NCBI GenBank assembly: GCA_021802595.1 | Contig: JAJZRT010000007.1 | Location: forward strand, 1-26,064 | DNA: 26,064 bases | From: Pseudomonadota bacterium | GTDB lineage: Bacteria > Pseudomonadota > Gammaproteobacteria > Burkholderiales > Thiobacillaceae | Direction: 5' to 3' | The notes under the pieces: generated by a model | Database searches by the model: none | The model's input: the letters and a program-made list of their open reading frames with translations, nothing else | Told to the model about the DNA's origin: nothing | Part shown: positions 7,998-16,271 of the stretch, one piece after another | Layout of the letters: each line of letters opens with the position of its first letter | Numbering within the stretch: the first letter of the stretch is position 1 | Position numbers and translations under genes: made by a program

Positions 7998-8551
7998 ACA
8001 GTACCGGAAGCGGCTCGGGGCAAGAAGGAAATCAGGACGCGGTCGACCGCGCGCTCACCGCAGTCTTTGTCGTGTCCATGGCGCTCGCCATCACCTCATT
8101 TACGATACCCTTTTTGGAACTCGTGGTCGGGAAACTCAGGTTCTCGGGGCACGGGCTTTTGGACCGTTCAAGCACAGTTCCTTTGTTTTGGGCAATTTTG
8201 GGGTTCATCAGCTTTGGCTTTCGCCAAAAGCGACGCCAGAACGCCATGAGGGCAAAGAATCATCCGGACCCCCTGGAAGTGCCGGCCTGGAGTCTTGCAT
8301 GGGCTGTCGTCATCACCGTCCTATATGGCCTCGATGCCTTTACGCGACTTCATGGATCCTCCCGGCTTGCCGCAAGCGAGATGGTGTTCGGAGTGCCCGG
8401 CGTCATCGCGATTCTGGTCGGCCGGCAGCGCAAACGAAGGGCGCATGGTATCCCGATGCCGGAACGCGAGATGATCGCATGGGCACTTTGGGCCATCATC
8501 GCCGTGGTAGGGCTCCTCGTTCTGATACTCCTGACGAAATGGATGCGGTAG
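7985..8551 (+). CDS. Four-TM membrane protein, putative immunity to tip 6
   Basis: 188 residues, the same length and layout as the product at 6672, with the same start overlap into its tip gene. Hydrophobic segments are near residues 25-45, 62-78, 106-123 and 165-186. The central basic loop (QKRRQNAMRAKNHPDPLE) is conserved and the first periplasmic or cytoplasmic loop differs most. Sequence differences between this and its paralogue parallel those between the two tips, as expected if each recognises its own toxin (inference). Confidence 0.8.
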   Translation: MHSLNSTGSGSGQEGNQDAVDRALTAVFVVSMALAITSFTIPFLELVVGKLRFSGHGLLDRSSTVPLFWAILGFISFGFRQKRRQNAMRAKNHPDPLEVPAWSLAWAVVITVLYGLDAFTRLHGSSRLAASEMVFGVPGVIAILVGRQRKRRAHGIPMPEREMIAWALWAIIAVVGLLVLILLTKWMR

Positions 8552-8633
8552 GACGGGCCGTTCGCAGCCCCGATGGTCTTCAACGGTCGATCGACACTGG
8601 CAACGCCCTCTCCGATGCTAAAGTGATGGGGTG

Positions 8634-8885
8634 ATGAAGCAGCTCTGGTGCACCCTAGGCACGGCGGTTTCGGTGACCCTTGCGGTCATCGCCTTCGTTA
8701 AACGCTTTGTCATCGGAATGTCAGATCCTCCGCTTTATCCATATTTAAGCACGTTCATGATTCTTTTTATCCTCAATGGAGCGAACGTCGGGATGATAAG
8801 GCAAGGTGAATGGAGGGTTGCGGTGCCATGCGTGATCCTTTGCTTGCTTATTTCGGTAGTCGCGCCCTGGAAAGTGTGCTTCTGA
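8634..8885 (+). CDS. Small hydrophobic protein, function unknown
   Basis: The 83-aa frame starts at ATG 8634, with GTG 8631 as a weaker alternative and a GATGGGG stretch upstream. It has three hydrophobic segments: VSVTLAVIAFVKRFVIG, YLSTFMILFILNGANVGMI and VAVPCVILCLLISVV. It resembles no tip or partner in the array closely. It sits between the tip-6 partner gene and a tip-tail remnant, so it may be an orphan immunity gene of a third type. Evidence is limited to open frame, membrane character and context. Confidence 0.5.
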   Translation: MKQLWCTLGTAVSVTLAVIAFVKRFVIGMSDPPLYPYLSTFMILFILNGANVGMIRQGEWRVAVPCVILCLLISVVAPWKVCF

Positions 8886-8887
8886 TA

Positions 8888-8935
8888 CGAGGTCGGAATG
8901 GGATCCAACCGGAGTATCCAGTATGTGTTCCTTAA
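8888..8935 (+). pseudogene. Last codons of a lost Rhs tip (tip-5/6 type tail)
   Basis: In one frame this reads GIQPEYPVCVP and stops at TAA 8933-8935. Tips 5 and 6 end AIQQAGPVCIP and AIQQEGPACIP. As in those cassettes, the stop lies inside the first codons of the following membrane-protein gene. Everything upstream in this cassette is missing, so only the 3' boundary marks a former tip. Confidence 0.7.
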
Positions 8936-9519
8936 ACGACTCCGGAATCGAACCGGAACACAGGCAAGATCGGGATTTGGTCGATCATGGGCTGGCTTCC
9001 TTGATCACACTTGGCCTCGGATATTTCTTCTTCTACGTTGTCTGGCAGCGGTATGTGGTCGACGTCACGAGACAACAGCTGTTCGAACTGCGCGATCAGC
9101 TGTTCGATCTGGCGGCTGAAGGCAAGCTGAGCTACCAAAGCGAGGTCTACAGGAGCTTGCGCAGCTTCTTCAATGCCAGCATCCGCTTCGCGCATCAGGC
9201 GGACTGGGTGCATATCGTTGTTTTCTACGTCGCCGCAAAACTGAAGGCCAAGGACGCAATTTTCAAAAGCGCCATGCACATACCGCACCTCGTCAACCGC
9301 ATCGAAGAAGACAAGACCCGGGCGGAAGTTCAGGCCATCATCACCAAGATGCATCTCACGATGGGATGGCACTTTTTGCGGAGATCACTCGTGCTGCTCC
9401 CGCTCGTGCTCGTGGTGGTTGTGGTCGCCGCATTTTTTACCTTGAGCATTCGGTTGTTTACCAGGACCCCGCGAAAGTTTGAGGCGCTCTTGAACGCTTG
9501 GACTGTCTCAGCGCTTTAA
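8923..9519 (+). CDS. Chimeric membrane protein: tip-5 partner leader fused to an unrelated body
   Basis: Residues 1-24 (MCSLNDSGIEPEHRQDRDLV...) are almost the same as the start of the protein at 6672, and the DNA matches over ~70 nt. From residue 25 on the two have nothing in common. The body has a hydrophobic segment at about 25-42, a long predominantly helical soluble region (QQLFELRDQLFDLAAEG, SFFNASIRFAHQADWVHIVV) and a strong hydrophobic segment at about 152-178. The soluble part suggests a membrane-anchored partner of a different tip. The start overlaps the remnant tip tail. Function unknown; an immunity role is inferred from its place in the cassette. Confidence 0.7.
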   Translation: MCSLNDSGIEPEHRQDRDLVDHGLASLITLGLGYFFFYVVWQRYVVDVTRQQLFELRDQLFDLAAEGKLSYQSEVYRSLRSFFNASIRFAHQADWVHIVVFYVAAKLKAKDAIFKSAMHIPHLVNRIEEDKTRAEVQAIITKMHLTMGWHFLRRSLVLLPLVLVVVVVAAFFTLSIRLFTRTPRKFEALLNAWTVSAL

Positions 9520-9686
9520 CGTGCTTGTGCGACTGGGGTCTGTCCGAAGCCAGTCCGGCGGAATCGCCCGGCGGGGCCTGACGGATTGCCAATAGCGGCA
9601 AGCGTAGGCGCGCACCGCATCACTGCGGTAGCTGTCGACAACAAACAACGTTCGGTCCCGCAAACTCTATTTTTTGTCGACATATC
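9520..9686. other. Boundary between Rhs array and transposon genes
   Basis: 167 bp between two convergent genes, with no coding frame. It has two copies of the palindrome TGTCGACA (9633-9640 and 9675-9682, 42 bp apart) and the T-run ACTCTATTTTTTG between them. A left transposon end would be expected near or beyond here, but no tandem array like that at 18668 is present. Confidence 0.4.
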
Positions 9687-11297
9687 CTACATTAAAAGCA
9701 GGGCTAGCCTTGCTGCCCAATAATCCAGCCGTTGTTGGGTTTGATCGCGTGGCACCAGAAATTTGGGAAGTCGCCGCGACTGGCACACGCCGCTGAGCTC
9801 TTCTTCGATCTCGCGGCTCCAATGGCCGCCCGCATCCACCAGCCCGTCGAGCGTTCGCTTCATCGCCATTCCGACGGTGGCCGCCGCCACCTTCGGGTCC
9901 GAAAACAGCAAGACCATGGCCGACAAGGCGATGACCCCAGTGCGGTCGACGTCCAAGAGCACTGCCGGAGGGCGACTTGGCAGCCGGATCGCCACCACCA
10001 TCGCGGACCGCGGGTCTCGGCCGAGCGTCGAGAACGCGCGGCCGGATTTGAGTTGGACTACCTCCGTAGCGATGTCCGCATGCCGCAATCGGTTGCGGAG
10101 GCGTTGCACGCAGGCCTCAAAGGCCTCGAAATTCCCCGCGGTCTCGGGCCTTGCCGGCGCGAGAGACCGAAATTCGAGGGGCGGCGACGAAGCGCTGTCG
10201 GAGCGTTCGCCGGCGCTGACGCCGATTGCGACCGTTCGGATACGTCCTGAGCCGCCGCCGTCAACTCCGGCATCGGCGCGGGCACCGCTGCGCTGTCGGG
10301 TTTCCGCAGCAAGCCGAATCAGCTTTACTGGGCTCTCAAAATCCATGGTCTTGGCGTCGAGCCCGATCGTTAAGAGGTTGCGGGAGGCCGTGGCTCCATC
10401 TCCTCCGCCGTCGAGTTCGTACACGTAGCGGACACGCTCGCGCGGCCCCGACGGCGCACCGCGCGATTCCGGAAAGTCGGCACCGGCAGATGCCCGGATA
10501 ACGCTTCGGAACCGCGGATGACTGTAGGAAAGCTCCTCACAAGGCGCCCGCCGCCCACTGATCGAGAGAAGTTCCAGCACCAGCCACCGGTGTCCGCACC
10601 TCACCCCGCGCGACCGCCACAGTGAATCGCGGATGGGGGGCGGCGCGAACATCACATAATTCCGGCCTGCGCTCTGTTCGGCGACGCTGTCCCATGACCG
10701 GCGCGCGCCAGGATCGAGGGCCAGCCAGGCGAATTCCTTCACAAAGCGCCTGGTCAGGCATTGGTGCGGCATCTCGCGGGTGAATTCGACAAGGCGCCGT
10801 TCCTGGTACCCCGGAGCTTCCGGCCGGAACAGGAGGTTCAGGGCACCAGGCCGCATGACCGCAATCGCAAGCGCCCGGTTGTGCAGGAAGAGAAATCGGA
10901 CCAGCTCGGCTGCCGGAACCAGCACTTCGGTATCGCCTGCGCTATAGCGGAACAGGCGTTGTACGCCGGACGGTCCGGGAAATGTGTAGAGGCGTTCGGG
11001 AATGTCCGCCGACGTGACAACCTCGCCGGCACCCACGTCGCCGATGAGCGCGGTTCCAACCTCCCCGCGGGCGCTGGCGGTCTTGAGTTCCCCGCGGTCG
11101 AACCAGGCGCCCAGCGCGAGGGCGGGAAGAAGCCCGATCGGCACGCTCATTGTGCGGAACCGCCCAGATTTCCGCCCCAACAGCACGAGCCGCACGTACC
11201 AGTCGTTGGGCACGCGCCGCTCGAACCCGGCGAGCCAGTACACCTCCTGGGGCTCATCGCCAAGCTGGGCGATCGCCCGGAAGACGAGCTTGCTCAT
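9687..11297 (-). CDS. tnsE: TnsE-like transposition target selector
   Basis: 536 aa, about the length of Tn7 TnsE (538 from memory). I aligned it by eye. The N-terminus matches in pattern, including PAAELVRFLFLHNRALAIAV against PQLELARSLFLINSYF in Tn7. The C-terminal half matches in FEAFEACVQRLRNRL, SAMVVAIRLPSRPPAVLLDVD, and W(S)REIEEELSGV...LPKFLVPRD. In Tn7, TnsE works with TnsABC to target conjugating plasmids and replication forks through DNA structure and the beta clamp. The ATG overlaps the stop of the tnsD stump (ATGA). The middle (about 270-360) is low-complexity and Gly/Ala/Arg-rich, as variable in the family. No TniQ zinc fingers are seen, which rules out TnsD itself. Confidence 0.85.
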   Translation of the reverse strand: MSKLVFRAIAQLGDEPQEVYWLAGFERRVPNDWYVRLVLLGRKSGRFRTMSVPIGLLPALALGAWFDRGELKTASARGEVGTALIGDVGAGEVVTSADIPERLYTFPGPSGVQRLFRYSAGDTEVLVPAAELVRFLFLHNRALAIAVMRPGALNLLFRPEAPGYQERRLVEFTREMPHQCLTRRFVKEFAWLALDPGARRSWDSVAEQSAGRNYVMFAPPPIRDSLWRSRGVRCGHRWLVLELLSISGRRAPCEELSYSHPRFRSVIRASAGADFPESRGAPSGPRERVRYVYELDGGGDGATASRNLLTIGLDAKTMDFESPVKLIRLAAETRQRSGARADAGVDGGGSGRIRTVAIGVSAGERSDSASSPPLEFRSLAPARPETAGNFEAFEACVQRLRNRLRHADIATEVVQLKSGRAFSTLGRDPRSAMVVAIRLPSRPPAVLLDVDRTGVIALSAMVLLFSDPKVAAATVGMAMKRTLDGLVDAGGHWSREIEEELSGVCQSRRLPKFLVPRDQTQQRLDYWAARLALLLM

Positions 11298-11509
11298 GGG
11301 CCGATGCGCCCGACCGGATGGGGTCCGTCCAGGGCGGCCTGGATCCGCGCGAGATGGCCGGGAAGGTCCACAGCAGCGATGGCGAACCGCGTCCCGAATA
11401 GCGCCTCCATCGTGCCCCCGGGGTTCGTGCCGCCCAAGTGGTGGTGGTAGCGCGCGAGCACGCTGTAGAGCAGTTCGTGCGGATAGATCTGGGGAAAATA
11501 CGCGAGCAT
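11294..11509 (-). pseudogene. tnsD: Truncated tnsD/tniQ (N-terminal stump)
   Basis: 71 codons after the tnsC stop encode the start of a TniQ-family protein: MLAYFPQIYPHELLYSVLAR, then MEALFG and LPGHLARIQAAL, all typical of TnsD N-termini. It then stops. Tn7 TnsD is about 508 aa; the CxxC zinc-finger region and the DNA-binding C-terminus are absent, and no other frame nearby encodes them. The reading frame is clean up to the stop, which overlaps the tnsE start. This looks like an internal deletion that left tnsE coupled in place. It could still make a short peptide, but attTn7-type targeting should be lost. Confidence 0.8.
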
Positions 11510-11516
11510 CCGCCGC

Positions 11517-13148
11517 CTATCCGCCAAAGTCCTGCAAAGGCGGCCGGACGGCCCCGGCATCGCGCAGGGCCTCGTAGCCGGTCTTGCCTGCGGATTTGCC
11601 CTCGGCGACGAGGCGCCGCAAATCCTCTCGGGGCATCTCGCTTGGCGCCTCCTGTTCAGGCCTCGGCTTCTTGCGCTTCACTGGCGTCGCGGACAACTTC
11701 GCGGCTATCCGGCTCATCAGCAACAGGGGATCGTCGATGCCGCCTTCCGCACCCGCTTCCTCGATGAGCGCCCGGGCGACATCGTCCGCGACGCCCAGCG
11801 AAGCCAGAGACGCGAGGATCTTCTCCTCGATCGGGGAGCTCGCGGCCTCCGGCGCGGTTGCCGGCAAAGCGGGGGCTGGCGGCGCATCGGCCGTGCTGGT
11901 CTCACCAACCGCGCTCGCCAGAACGCGGTGCACATGATCCTGGAGCGGCCGGAGATCGTCGTAGCGCGCGATCTTCTCCGCATCGTTCGCCCGCAACGCC
12001 TCCAGCATGGGCCGAACCATGCTGAATTCATCACGGGCAACCTGACGGAAGAGTTTCTCCGTCAACGTTTCCGGCTGTCTTCTGCCCGCCCCGCTGATGC
12101 CGACCACGCGCAGCTGCGCCAGCATGAAGAGCTTGACGACGATATCGACGATGCCCTGGCTTTCCTCGTAGAGCGCCGCCCGAAGGCCCGGCGTCAGGGG
12201 AGCGGGTTCGCGTACCCATTGGTATTTCCAGAGCCGTTCGACGAAGCGGTCCCAGGACGCGCCGGGCTGCAGCCGCTCCCAGACCAGCGAACCGAGGCCG
12301 CTCGCCCGGCGCGCCTGGCTGAAGTTGCCCTGCAGGATGGGGACGGCTCCGAGCGTGCCGATGAGGATGACCGGGACGCCGATGGTGTTGACCAGGGTGA
12401 CCAGAAAGTTAAGCAAGGCCTGGGGACCGAGCTTTGTCTGCTTGAGATGCTGGATCTCGTCCACCACGAGAACGCCGAGCGCGTGGAGTTGGGCCACCTG
12501 CGCCATGTACACCAGCATCTGCTCGGCACTGACGCCGCGGCCGGCGAAACGCCTGGCGTAGTCCGTGCCGATCAGCCTGTCGACAGCGGAGAAGAAGTTG
12601 ATGCAAAGCTGCTTGGGGGAACCCTGGGAGGGCGATTCGAGCCGCAGCCAGACGATCTGCATCAGGCTGAAGGGTTCCTGGTGGGCGATCGTCTGTGGAT
12701 ACAGGCGCAGGATCTTCTCCATCGAGAGCGTCTTGCCGCTTCCCGAGCAGCCGACGAGAGCGAAGCTTGTGGCGGTGTTCTCCGCGGGGGGGTCGACCGC
12801 GACATGCAGGGCGCCAGTCTCAATGCGCGCGGCACCGGCATGGAGGTGGGCGATATACGCGTGGGTCAGCGGGTTGCGCCCCACATAGCCCTGGCGCAGG
12901 AGCATGCCGAAGCGTTCGGCAAGCTGGACCTGCCGGGCCATCGGCTCGAAGTAGCGGGCGAGGCGCACGATGCAGTGCTTGCGGATGTGGGCCTCGTAGC
13001 CGCGCTCTTTTTCATCGAACCGCGGACGGGACGCCAGGGCCTGCAGCAGGCCGCGCTGCGACATCAGCCCCGGCAGGCGGGCGATGAAGGGGTTTTCGGC
13101 ATACTCGGGAAGATCGGGCGGCAAGTCCCCGGCGCTGGGATCAGCCAT
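11517..13148 (-). CDS. tnsC: TnsC-like AAA+ ATPase, transposition regulator
   Basis: 543 aa from ATG 13148, which overlaps the end of tnsB by 8 nt and has a GGGGGTGAGG ribosome binding site; a GTG six bases earlier is possible. Walker A is GCSGSGKT (about residues 135-142), Walker B is VLVVDE (228-233), followed by a GT-type sensor (IGTLGAVPIL). Family members form ATP-dependent filaments on target DNA, receive the target signal from TnsD or TnsE and activate TnsAB. The C-terminal tail (about 425-520) is Ala/Pro-rich then basic (VKRKKPRPEQ), plausibly for TnsA or TnsB contact. It lies in the operon between tnsB and the tnsD stump. Confidence 0.92.
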   Translation of the reverse strand: MADPSAGDLPPDLPEYAENPFIARLPGLMSQRGLLQALASRPRFDEKERGYEAHIRKHCIVRLARYFEPMARQVQLAERFGMLLRQGYVGRNPLTHAYIAHLHAGAARIETGALHVAVDPPAENTATSFALVGCSGSGKTLSMEKILRLYPQTIAHQEPFSLMQIVWLRLESPSQGSPKQLCINFFSAVDRLIGTDYARRFAGRGVSAEQMLVYMAQVAQLHALGVLVVDEIQHLKQTKLGPQALLNFLVTLVNTIGVPVILIGTLGAVPILQGNFSQARRASGLGSLVWERLQPGASWDRFVERLWKYQWVREPAPLTPGLRAALYEESQGIVDIVVKLFMLAQLRVVGISGAGRRQPETLTEKLFRQVARDEFSMVRPMLEALRANDAEKIARYDDLRPLQDHVHRVLASAVGETSTADAPPAPALPATAPEAASSPIEEKILASLASLGVADDVARALIEEAGAEGGIDDPLLLMSRIAAKLSATPVKRKKPRPEQEAPSEMPREDLRRLVAEGKSAGKTGYEALRDAGAVRPPLQDFGG

Positions 13149-15300
13149 CCTCACCCCCTGGCTTCAGGATCTCATCGATGTCCGGTTCGCTGTAGTCGGG
13201 TTCTCCGGGGCTGGCGGCCGGAAACGGGACGACGTTGGGCGGCTTCGATGTCGGCGGGGGCGCAAGGCGGAAGGTCTCCGTTCGGCGTCGGGCCTCCTTC
13301 TCTCGGCCGCGATTGCCGCGGATCTCCCCGGTGCGGCGCGCGGCACTCTTGGGATCTGCGCGTGCCTTCTTCCGTTTCGCCTGCTCCACCACCTCGCTGA
13401 TGTTGGACGCCACGTCGCATTCGGCCATTTGCCGATCCAGAGTTTGGCTGCCTCCCGCCCGCCGGTCGGCCTGCGTCTGTTGCTCGAGCTCCCAGAGCGA
13501 CAGGCCCCGATGCGCACGGCTGCGCTCGGTGAGGGAACAGACCTCGAACTCGGCGGGATCGCTTTCGTGATGCAGGTAGACAGCCTCGAGATCGCGCGGA
13601 TCGTAGGATATCGCAACCAGCCACGACCCGCGCTGGCGCGCAAGATCAAACCAGCGTTGCTCGACGGCTTTCGGACAGGTGTAATGGCTGCCCCGCCAGC
13701 GGATGCCGAATGTCGTGACGCTGGCGACATCCGTCGGCAACAGGCTGAAGCGGACAAGCTCCTCCGGGAACGAGCGCAGGCGCCCGCTCCGGTTGTGGGC
13801 TCCCCACTGCCACAGCTCGATCGGAACGGCCGGAACGCCGTCGGCGAGCACGTCGCGGTCCTTGTCGTACTTCTTCAGCTCATGATGGCTGTTGTAGTAC
13901 AGCGCGCACCAGATGACGATTTTCGTGAACTCATCGAGATCCAGTACCGCGTCCAGCCGGTAATCCTTGCCGCCGCGCGCGCGGAAATCCGTTTCCACGT
14001 AGCCGGGCACGTAGGGCTTGAACCGGGCCGGCAGCAGATGAAAACGCTGTTCGACGATGCCCTTCCAGTCCGCCCGGTAGGAGGCGGCGTTTTCCACGGT
14101 GACGTGGAAATTGTTGATGAGCGAGTTGATCTTCGCGCTCTCGATCTCGCCGCGATCCCCGAGGAGGGTTCCCGGCAAGTAATGGCAGGGCCAGTCCTCT
14201 TCGTCGATGTTGATGCCAAATCGCCTGCAGTAAGCGGCCTTGTCAGCATGAGTGTTCGCCAGCGCCATCATGGCGCCCACCCATGAGGGCCCCTCCAGTC
14301 CGACGTACAATCCTGCGATCATGCGGCTGAAGACGTCGATTACAACGTAAAGCACCGGCCGGCCGATGATTTTCTCCCGATCCAGCCGCGAGACCAGGTA
14401 GACGTCGGCAATGGTTGCGTCGATCTGGTAGCGGTCCCCCGGACCCAGCACCTCGGCGGTGGACGTGCCGAGGAGCCCGCGCAGGTCCTTGTCGTATTTT
14501 TTGGCGCCGACGCGGCAACGCTTGATCTCGAGCGACTTGAAATCCTTTTGCAGCCAATAGCGATACTGGCCGATGGTCGGGAGCCCGGTGTTTTCCATCG
14601 CCTCGATGGGGCGATGGCGGATGCGCCCGTTCTCCGGATCGATGGTCTTTGAACTGAGGAAGGTCCGTTTGATCTCCAGATAGGCGTCCGCCACCGTGAA
14701 TTTCGTGCCGGAAAGCAGGAAGCGCTGGGTCCCCACCTGGAACACGCGCCGGAGGTCCGGCGTGACGTTGAGCCCTGCCTTATCGGAATACTTGACCGGC
14801 CGCCCCAGCTTGGACGCGCCGTGCGCCGTTCTTTCCTTGCCTTTGCCGCCGCAGCGGCCGTAGTCAGGCAGCAGCGCATTGCGCGTCTGTCCGCGTTGCC
14901 AGTAGCGGCGCAGGTATTTGTAGAGGCTCCGGCGGGTCACACAGTGCCGCCCGGCGCATTGCTCGATCAGTTTTCCCCGCCGGTCCGCGAAGTAGATGGC
15001 GGGTTCGCTCGTCACCAGGCTCTCAATCACGCTCCACGCCTGGTCGCGCATCTGACGGTGCCGTTGCGGCAACCGTTCGTCGTCCGCCACCAGCACCAGG
15101 TAGGGGTCCTCAAGGAGCAGGCGCGCGTGACCGGCTTCGAGATCCGCACGCAGGAGATCGATCGAAAGCACCTCGGGCATGGCGCCGGCGTCTGCGGCGT
15201 CGATGGCGGCGACCGCGTCGCCGGAGGCGGGACACCAGAGAAGCCTGATCCGCTTTCTCGCCGGCTGCAGATACTCGATGAGATCGTTGCGTTTGAGCAT
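13141..15300 (-). CDS. tnsB: TnsB-like DDE transposase
   Basis: 719 aa from ATG 15300, placed one base after the tnsA stop. The catalytic triad is visible: D294 in RYQIDATIADVY, D382 in LGDRGE and E417 in RADWKGIVEQRF. Spacing of 88 and 35 residues equals that recalled for Tn7 TnsB (D273, D361, E396). GRPVLYVVIDVFSRMI is the family signature. The N-terminal ~280 residues are the expected helix-turn-helix end-binding region. TnsB binds the repeats at the transposon ends and makes the 3' cuts and joins. The C-terminal tail (RKKARADPKSAARRTGEIRG, then Pro-rich) would contact TnsC. A frame start at 15336 is possible but overlaps tnsA more. Confidence 0.94.
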   Translation of the reverse strand: MLKRNDLIEYLQPARKRIRLLWCPASGDAVAAIDAADAGAMPEVLSIDLLRADLEAGHARLLLEDPYLVLVADDERLPQRHRQMRDQAWSVIESLVTSEPAIYFADRRGKLIEQCAGRHCVTRRSLYKYLRRYWQRGQTRNALLPDYGRCGGKGKERTAHGASKLGRPVKYSDKAGLNVTPDLRRVFQVGTQRFLLSGTKFTVADAYLEIKRTFLSSKTIDPENGRIRHRPIEAMENTGLPTIGQYRYWLQKDFKSLEIKRCRVGAKKYDKDLRGLLGTSTAEVLGPGDRYQIDATIADVYLVSRLDREKIIGRPVLYVVIDVFSRMIAGLYVGLEGPSWVGAMMALANTHADKAAYCRRFGINIDEEDWPCHYLPGTLLGDRGEIESAKINSLINNFHVTVENAASYRADWKGIVEQRFHLLPARFKPYVPGYVETDFRARGGKDYRLDAVLDLDEFTKIVIWCALYYNSHHELKKYDKDRDVLADGVPAVPIELWQWGAHNRSGRLRSFPEELVRFSLLPTDVASVTTFGIRWRGSHYTCPKAVEQRWFDLARQRGSWLVAISYDPRDLEAVYLHHESDPAEFEVCSLTERSRAHRGLSLWELEQQTQADRRAGGSQTLDRQMAECDVASNISEVVEQAKRKKARADPKSAARRTGEIRGNRGREKEARRRTETFRLAPPPTSKPPNVVPFPAASPGEPDYSEPDIDEILKPGGEDG

Positions 15301-15301
15301 T

Positions 15302-16144
15302 TCAGGCCGTGCCTCTGAAGCGCGGCTGCGCTTCAAGGGAACGCAGCCGGGTCACCGGCCAGCGAACGCTGAACGGGTCATCCAGATCGAAGGCGACCCG
15401 CTTGTTCGAAACCAGATGGCGGAGCACCGTCAATGCCTCGTCGGGACGGAAGTTGCCCGACTGCTCCAGCTGCTCGATGAATCGCGCAATCGTCATGTCG
15501 GTCGAGACCGCCGCCAGACTGGCCAGAAACCACTGACAGCGGTCCTGCCAGTAATCGGGGTGCGGCGCCGTCATGCGGTCAAACGACTGCATCTCATGCA
15601 GCCAACGCAGGTTCCTGATGCGCTGCTTCGGCAGATCCTGGTCGGTCACCAACGCCCAGGATGCGCCGTGATCTTGCCAATACCGGCGTTCGATCTCGAG
15701 CTTCTGCACGGTGCGCCCGTCGTCCAGCTTGTCCGCCGGCTTGACCGCTCGGGCATGCACTTGGATCCCGCCGTCGATCTTCGCGTCGATCAGGAAATCG
15801 GTCGTCATCACCAAATCCACCCGGCTATGCGGGTCCCTGGGGTGAGGAACGCCCAATTCGCGCGCAATCCGGCGCGTGGCTTCGCGTTCCAGCGGAAACT
15901 GCTCACGGATGTCCACCACCGTGGCCGACCATTCGAGCATCAGGAACAGCCCGGCTTCATGATCGGAAAGCAGGTGATGCTCGCGCCTTGTCTTGAAGCT
16001 GTGAATGCGGGAGGAACGCCCGAGCGATGAAATGTCCTGAATCGTCAGCCACGGTTTGTATGCGGCGCTGTGTCCCGTTCCGCGACCCTCCTTGAGAAAG
16101 CGCTGGATCTTCTGTTCGTCGAAGCCGTAGCGGCGCTTGCTCAC
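15302..16144 (-). CDS. tnsA: TnsA-like endonuclease
   Basis: 280 aa (Tn7 TnsA is 273), starting at GTG 16144 with GGGAG about 7 nt upstream. Residues matching the restriction-enzyme-like fold are E63 (SDHEAGLFLMLEW), D116 (VMTTDFLID) and K135 (ARAVKPADKL). These align with E63, D114 and K132 of Tn7 TnsA from memory. VVDIREQFPL and LEIERRYWQDHGASWALVTD are strong family blocks. TnsA cuts the 5' strands, so with TnsB the element should excise by double-strand breaks and move by cut-and-paste. First gene of the tnsABC operon. Confidence 0.94.
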   Translation of the reverse strand: MSKRRYGFDEQKIQRFLKEGRGTGHSAAYKPWLTIQDISSLGRSSRIHSFKTRREHHLLSDHEAGLFLMLEWSATVVDIREQFPLEREATRRIARELGVPHPRDPHSRVDLVMTTDFLIDAKIDGGIQVHARAVKPADKLDDGRTVQKLEIERRYWQDHGASWALVTDQDLPKQRIRNLRWLHEMQSFDRMTAPHPDYWQDRCQWFLASLAAVSTDMTIARFIEQLEQSGNFRPDEALTVLRHLVSNKRVAFDLDDPFSVRWPVTRLRSLEAQPRFRGTA

Positions 16145-16271
16145 GAAAGTCTCCCTGCGCCGCGAATGGACGCCGTCTCACCAACGGGCGCGCAGAACCC
16201 GCAGCTTCGCGCAGATGCGGCTTTGCTCGGGGCTGGCGAAAGCGCGATGCGTGAGCATTCCGCCGCTCTTC

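Noticed and set aside
9697..9714. Near-perfect palindrome AGCAGGGCTAGCCTTGCT as terminator
   Set aside because: It lies inside the end of tnsE and has no following T-run in the direction of transcription.
9732..10428. + strand frames of 172 and 221 aa opposite tnsE
   Set aside because: No motifs; tnsE on the other strand aligns along its whole length with Tn7 TnsE.
9687..11297. This gene as tnsD/tniQ
   Set aside because: It lacks the TniQ start and zinc-finger cysteines, while its length and C-terminal half match TnsE; the TniQ start is in the separate stump at 11294-11509.
11928..13400. 490-aa + strand open frame opposite tnsC and tnsB
   Set aside because: It is the antisense shadow of GC-rich tns genes; composition is odd and there is no motif or start signal, whereas the minus strand encodes clear TnsC and TnsB.
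13084..14286. 400-aa + strand open frame opposite tnsB
   Set aside because: Shadow of tnsB, whose catalytic D294, D382 and E417 are on the minus strand.
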